Assembly: GCA_964628385.1 (NCBI GenBank) | Contig: CAZVOD010000087.1 | Coordinates: forward strand, 1 to 18,092 | Reading direction: 5' to 3' | DNA from: JANQPA01 sp964628385 | GTDB taxonomy: Bacteria > Bacteroidota > Bacteroidia > Chitinophagales > Saprospiraceae | Length of the DNA stretch: 18,092 nt | In this document: piece by piece, positions 15,348 to 18,092 of the stretch | Position numbering within the stretch: the stretch's first letter is position 1 | How the letters are laid out: each line of letters opens with the position of its first letter | Position numbers and translations under genes: made by a program | Notes under the pieces: model-generated | What the model was told of the DNA's origin: nothing | Databases searched by the model: none | The model's input: the letters and a program-made list of their open reading frames with translations, nothing else

Positions 15348-16337
15348 ATGCGAAACGCTACAATTGTTTCAACGGGTATGTATGCACCCGAGAAGGTGCT
15401 TCCCAATAGCTATTTTGATGAATTACTTGGCCAGGATGTAGATACCTGGTTAAGAGAGAATGTAAAGATATACGAGCGCCGTTGGTGTTCAGAAGATGAA
15501 AGTACAGCTGATTTGGCGGAGCACGCTGCCCGGCAAGCTATAGAAGGAGCTGGAATTAATGCATCCGATATTGATCTGATCGTTTTGTCAACGGATACGC
15601 CAGAATTTGTCTCTCCTTCTACGGCTTCTGTGGTTCAGCACAGGCTTGGAGCCAATAATGCGGGTACATTCGATATCAATACTGCTTGTGCTGGTTTTGT
15701 GACGGCCTTGGATATAGGCTCTAAATATATAAAAGCAGATGAGCAATATCAGTACATACTTGTAATTGGTGCTTATGCCATGAGTAAGTATTTGAATAAA
15801 GAAGATAAAAAAACTGTTACACTTTTTGCTGATGGCGCCGGGGCGGTCGTTTTAAAAGCAGAGTCAAATACTTCAAAAGGTTTTCTAAAAAGTGAATTGA
15901 TATCAAAAGGAGAGTATAATGAGTGGATGGGTATTTATGCAGGCGCTGCCAAAACGCCCAGTAATGAGGCAATTCTGAGTAACCATGACCATCAATTAAA
16001 ATTTGTCAAAAAGTTCCCTAAAGAGCTCAATCCGAAAATATGGTCGCAAATGGCCCAAAACTTGTGTGATTTTTTAGAAAAAAAACCAACCGAAGTAGAC
16101 CATTATTTTATCACCCAAATTAATATCAACAGTATTTGGGAAACTATGGAGCGTCTGGGCGTAGAAAAGGAAAAAGCACATACGATTATGCATTACTACG
16201 GTTACACTGGCTCTGCTTGCATTCCTATGGCTTTCAATCAAGCTATGGAAGAAGGTAAAGTAAAAGAAGGAGATTTAGTATATTTCATCGGCTCAGGAGG
16301 AGGCTTGGCTTTTGCTAGTGCAGCCTTCCAGATGTAA
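15348..16337 (+). CDS. Beta-ketoacyl-ACP-synthase-III-like (thiolase superfamily) protein with altered catalytic triad
   Basis: A 329-residue KASIII-type protein starting at MRNATIV, 5 bp after the symporter stop. A start 75 bp earlier would overlap the symporter and add an atypical leader, so it was not chosen. The fold signatures are present: nucleophile Cys114 in INTACAGF, LFADGAGAVVL (159-169), and C-terminal FIGSGGGLAFASA. In FabH the other two catalytic residues sit in PHQAN (His) and HGNTSA (Asn). Here the aligned segments read ITQIN (Thr256) and YGYTGSA (Tyr286), so both appear replaced, while Asn259 of the QxN motif remains. KASIII relatives lacking parts of the triad include PqsB/PqsC-type subunits and acyltransferases. 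I infer a Cys-dependent acyl transfer or an unusual condensation, not normal fatty-acid initiation. The acyl-CoA ligase gene follows after 21 bp and probably supplies its acyl thioester. Confidence 0.88.
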   Translation: MRNATIVSTGMYAPEKVLPNSYFDELLGQDVDTWLRENVKIYERRWCSEDESTADLAEHAARQAIEGAGINASDIDLIVLSTDTPEFVSPSTASVVQHRLGANNAGTFDINTACAGFVTALDIGSKYIKADEQYQYILVIGAYAMSKYLNKEDKKTVTLFADGAGAVVLKAESNTSKGFLKSELISKGEYNEWMGIYAGAAKTPSNEAILSNHDHQLKFVKKFPKELNPKIWSQMAQNLCDFLEKKPTEVDHYFITQININSIWETMERLGVEKEKAHTIMHYYGYTGSACIPMAFNQAMEEGKVKEGDLVYFIGSGGGLAFASAAFQM

Positions 16338-16358
16338 AACTATAAATGTAATTGGTTT

Positions 16359-17876
16359 ATGCAGTTACCGGGACAAGACTGGGCGGCTAAATGGTCGCTT
16401 TACAGTCCGCATAAAATAGCGATAAAAGATTATCCTGCTGACAGGACCTTCACTTACCAGCAGCTCAACCAACTGGGCAATTGGCTGGCACATTACCTCA
16501 CCGATGAATGTAAGCTTGGTAAAGGAAACCGTATAGCGGTTTTATCTGAATATGGTTGGGAGTATATTGTTCTTTTTGTAGCTGCCCAAAAAACGGGCTG
16601 CATACTAGTACCTATGAATTATCGGCTCAAGGCACCGGAGCTGGATTACTTGTTAAACAATGCTGAACCTGGACTTTTGATTGTGGAAAAAAAATTCGAG
16701 GCTGAAATTCAGAGGGCCGAATGTTACACCAATATGGAGAGGGTACTTGCTCTGGAGGATTTAAGGAACCATCTAACGGCTGCACTTCATGAAGCTAATA
16801 CTAAGCCATTCCAGATCACGCCGGTGGATGAAGATGATCCGATATTTATCCTTTATACTTCTGGTACCACTGGATTTCCCAAAGGGGCGATGTACAGCCA
16901 CAAAATGCTTTTTTGGAATAGCATCAATACGGCTATGACTTTGCTGGTCAACACAGAGAGCCGGACGATCAATTGTATGCCGCCTTTTCACACGGGTGGA
17001 TGGAATGTGTTAACCACACCGTTTTTACACCATGGAGGCTATAGCTGCCTGTTGAAATCCTTTGACCCTAAGCTACTATTGGAACTCTTGGTACGGGAGC
17101 AACCTACGGTTTTTATGGCAGTCCCAACCATGCTCAAGATGTTGGCCGATGAACCGGGGTTTGACCGGGCCAACTTATCTAATCTCAATTATATCATTGT
17201 TGGTGGAGAGCCGATGCCAATTCCATTAATTGAAAAATGGCAAGCCAAAGATGTTCCTATCCGACAGGGATATGGAATGACTGAAGTAGGCCCCAACCTT
17301 ACTTCCCTGCATCATGATGATGCAATCAAAAAGAAGGGCTCTATCGGTCGGCCCAATTTTTATGTTGATGTAAAAATAGTGGATAATGCGGGAAAGGAAG
17401 TCCCCGCTGGAAAAGCTGGAGAGCTGATTCTTAAAGGCCCGATGGTGACACCGGGGTACTGGAAGAACGAATCGGCTACCCAAAAGGTTATTCAGGATGG
17501 CTGGTTTCACACTGGTGATATGGCTCGCAGGGACGAAGCAGATTATCTTTTCATTGTAGATCGCATCAAGAATATGTTCATTAGCGGTGGTGAAAACGTT
17601 TATCCGGCTGAAGTAGAGCGCACTATCATCCAGCATGAGCTGGTCAATGAGGTCGCAGTGGTAAGTGTACCCCATGCCAAATGGGGAGAAGTGGGCAAAG
17701 CATTTGTAGTTTGTAAAGAAAAAATGGAAGCCAGCGCTATCGTAGAGCATTGTCGGGAGCGCCTCGCCAATTTTAAAGTTCCTAAATATGTGGTCTTTGT
17801 GGACCATATCCCTAAAAATAATACTGGAAAAGTGGACCGAAAAGCTTTGAAAGACAAGGCTTTGGGCGGTTTATGA
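16359..17876 (+). CDS. AMP-forming acyl-CoA ligase (class I adenylate-forming enzyme)
   Basis: A 505-residue full-length ANL-superfamily enzyme that activates a carboxylate with ATP to acyl-AMP and then forms the CoA thioester. Core motifs: P-loop YTSGTTGFPKG (166-176), PPFHTGGW (208-215), the GGEPMP and QGYGMTE segment (282-309), GWFHTGD with Asp387, hinge DRIKNMFISGGENVYPAEVE (401-420) with Arg402, and the C-terminal catalytic Lys491 in NNTGKVDRK. The overall pattern is that of fatty-acyl or medium-chain CoA ligases; acetate-specific Acs proteins are longer. Chain length and substrate cannot be assigned. It is the last gene of the + strand set, starting 21 bp after the KASIII-like stop and followed by a palindromic repeat that may help end the transcript. 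Its product could feed the KASIII-like protein and the divergent SDR. Confidence 0.93.
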   Translation: MQLPGQDWAAKWSLYSPHKIAIKDYPADRTFTYQQLNQLGNWLAHYLTDECKLGKGNRIAVLSEYGWEYIVLFVAAQKTGCILVPMNYRLKAPELDYLLNNAEPGLLIVEKKFEAEIQRAECYTNMERVLALEDLRNHLTAALHEANTKPFQITPVDEDDPIFILYTSGTTGFPKGAMYSHKMLFWNSINTAMTLLVNTESRTINCMPPFHTGGWNVLTTPFLHHGGYSCLLKSFDPKLLLELLVREQPTVFMAVPTMLKMLADEPGFDRANLSNLNYIIVGGEPMPIPLIEKWQAKDVPIRQGYGMTEVGPNLTSLHHDDAIKKKGSIGRPNFYVDVKIVDNAGKEVPAGKAGELILKGPMVTPGYWKNESATQKVIQDGWFHTGDMARRDEADYLFIVDRIKNMFISGGENVYPAEVERTIIQHELVNEVAVVSVPHAKWGEVGKAFVVCKEKMEASAIVEHCRERLANFKVPKYVVFVDHIPKNNTGKVDRKALKDKALGGL

Positions 17877-17922
17877 TAGCTGGAGTTTTCTACTATGACT
17901 CGAGTAGGCTACAGTGATACTC

Positions 17923-18002
17923 CCTCAAGACATGTCATGTCTAGACATGTCATTTACTTTTTTGAAGAGATGTCATTTTTAGAAATGACATCTGTACTTT
18001 TT
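17923..18002. repeat. Palindromic intergenic repeat, copy B
   Basis: Same element as at 7201-7279, with only about four differences in the first 71 positions. It has the palindrome AGACATGTCATGTCT (17928-17942), then the perfect 11-bp stem AGATGTCATTT / AAATGACATCT (17968-17978 and 17983-17993) with loop TTAG, then CTTTTT at 17997-18002. It begins 46 bp after the acyl-CoA ligase stop. A weak terminator function for the + strand operon is possible, but the stem is AT-rich. Confidence 0.8.
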
Positions 18003-18092
18003 AAGCTACAACCCTAAAAAATATAAGCTTTTTAAAACTAAGTAGTTCGCGAAATTAAGATATATAATAAGGTTCGGAGAACCTGATATTGT
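18003..18092. other. AT-rich window edge with a small hairpin
   Basis: No gene is recognised in the last 90 bp. A short inverted repeat AGGTTC-GGA-GAACCT lies at 18070-18084. The region may be the leader of a gene beyond the window, but nothing in the visible sequence shows this. Confidence 0.35.

Noticed and set aside
17226..17807. A 193-residue open frame antisense to the acyl-CoA ligase gene
   Set aside because: It lies wholly inside a gene with intact ANL motifs and shows no recognisable protein signature.
8835..17876. An OleABCD-like olefin or beta-lactone pathway (KASIII-like, alpha/beta hydrolase, AMP ligase and SDR together)
   Set aside because: The gene types look similar, but the hydrolase uses Ser (GHSMGG) and is exported, the SDR is the short classical type and not the extended OleD type, the KASIII-like protein lacks the triad His and Asn, and a receptor and symporter are present.

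Overview
The window looks like chromosomal DNA of a Bacteroidota bacterium, most likely of the Saprospiria (Lewinella-like) lineage. The evidence is a secreted protein with a type IX secretion (T9SS) C-terminal sorting domain (YPNPVSN...), a degraded second T9SS-type C-terminus, Cys-rich CDDGNPNT-type repeats that I associate with this lineage, a TonB-dependent receptor with a carboxypeptidase-regulatory-like N-terminal domain, moderate-to-low GC, starts without Shine-Dalgarno sequences, and candidate promoters of the TTTG / TAnnTTTG type. The taxonomic call comes from pattern recognition, not a search.

Layout. (1) 1-714, + strand: the 3' part of a decayed surface/adhesin-type gene with at least three reading-frame breaks and an apparent internal deletion, closed by a strong bidirectional terminator (about 752-796). 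(2) 815-6925, - strand: a 2036-residue secreted modular protein. It has a DUF5060 domain, a glycoside-hydrolase-like barrel, a collagen-binding-like domain, nine Cys-rich linker repeats, five EAE-type carbohydrate-binding-like modules (one interrupted by another domain) and a T9SS sorting domain. (3) 6926-7385: intergenic, with a promoter candidate and a palindromic repeat element that recurs at 17923-18002. (4) 7386-9578, - strand: an unrecognised helical-repeat protein and, upstream of it, a classical short-chain dehydrogenase (FabG-like). (5) 9579-10115: AT-rich divergent control region. (6) 10116-17876, + strand: alpha/beta hydrolase, TonB-dependent receptor, sodium:solute symporter, ketoacyl-synthase-III-like protein and acyl-CoA ligase. 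The spacing is tight except for 221 bp before the symporter, which holds two long inverted repeats. (7) 17877-18092: second copy of the palindromic repeat and the window edge.

How the genes may work together. Genes 6 plus the divergent SDR make a coherent hypothetical pathway. An ester or other acyl compound would cross the outer membrane through the TonB receptor. The exported hydrolase would release a carboxylate, the Na+ symporter would carry it across the inner membrane, and the ligase would activate it with CoA. The KASIII-like enzyme and the SDR would then act on the acyl thioester. The substrate cannot be read from the sequence. The most unusual component is the KASIII-like protein: it keeps the nucleophilic Cys but has Thr and Tyr where the His and Asn of the usual Cys-His-Asn triad align. 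It may therefore be an acyltransferase and not a condensing enzyme.
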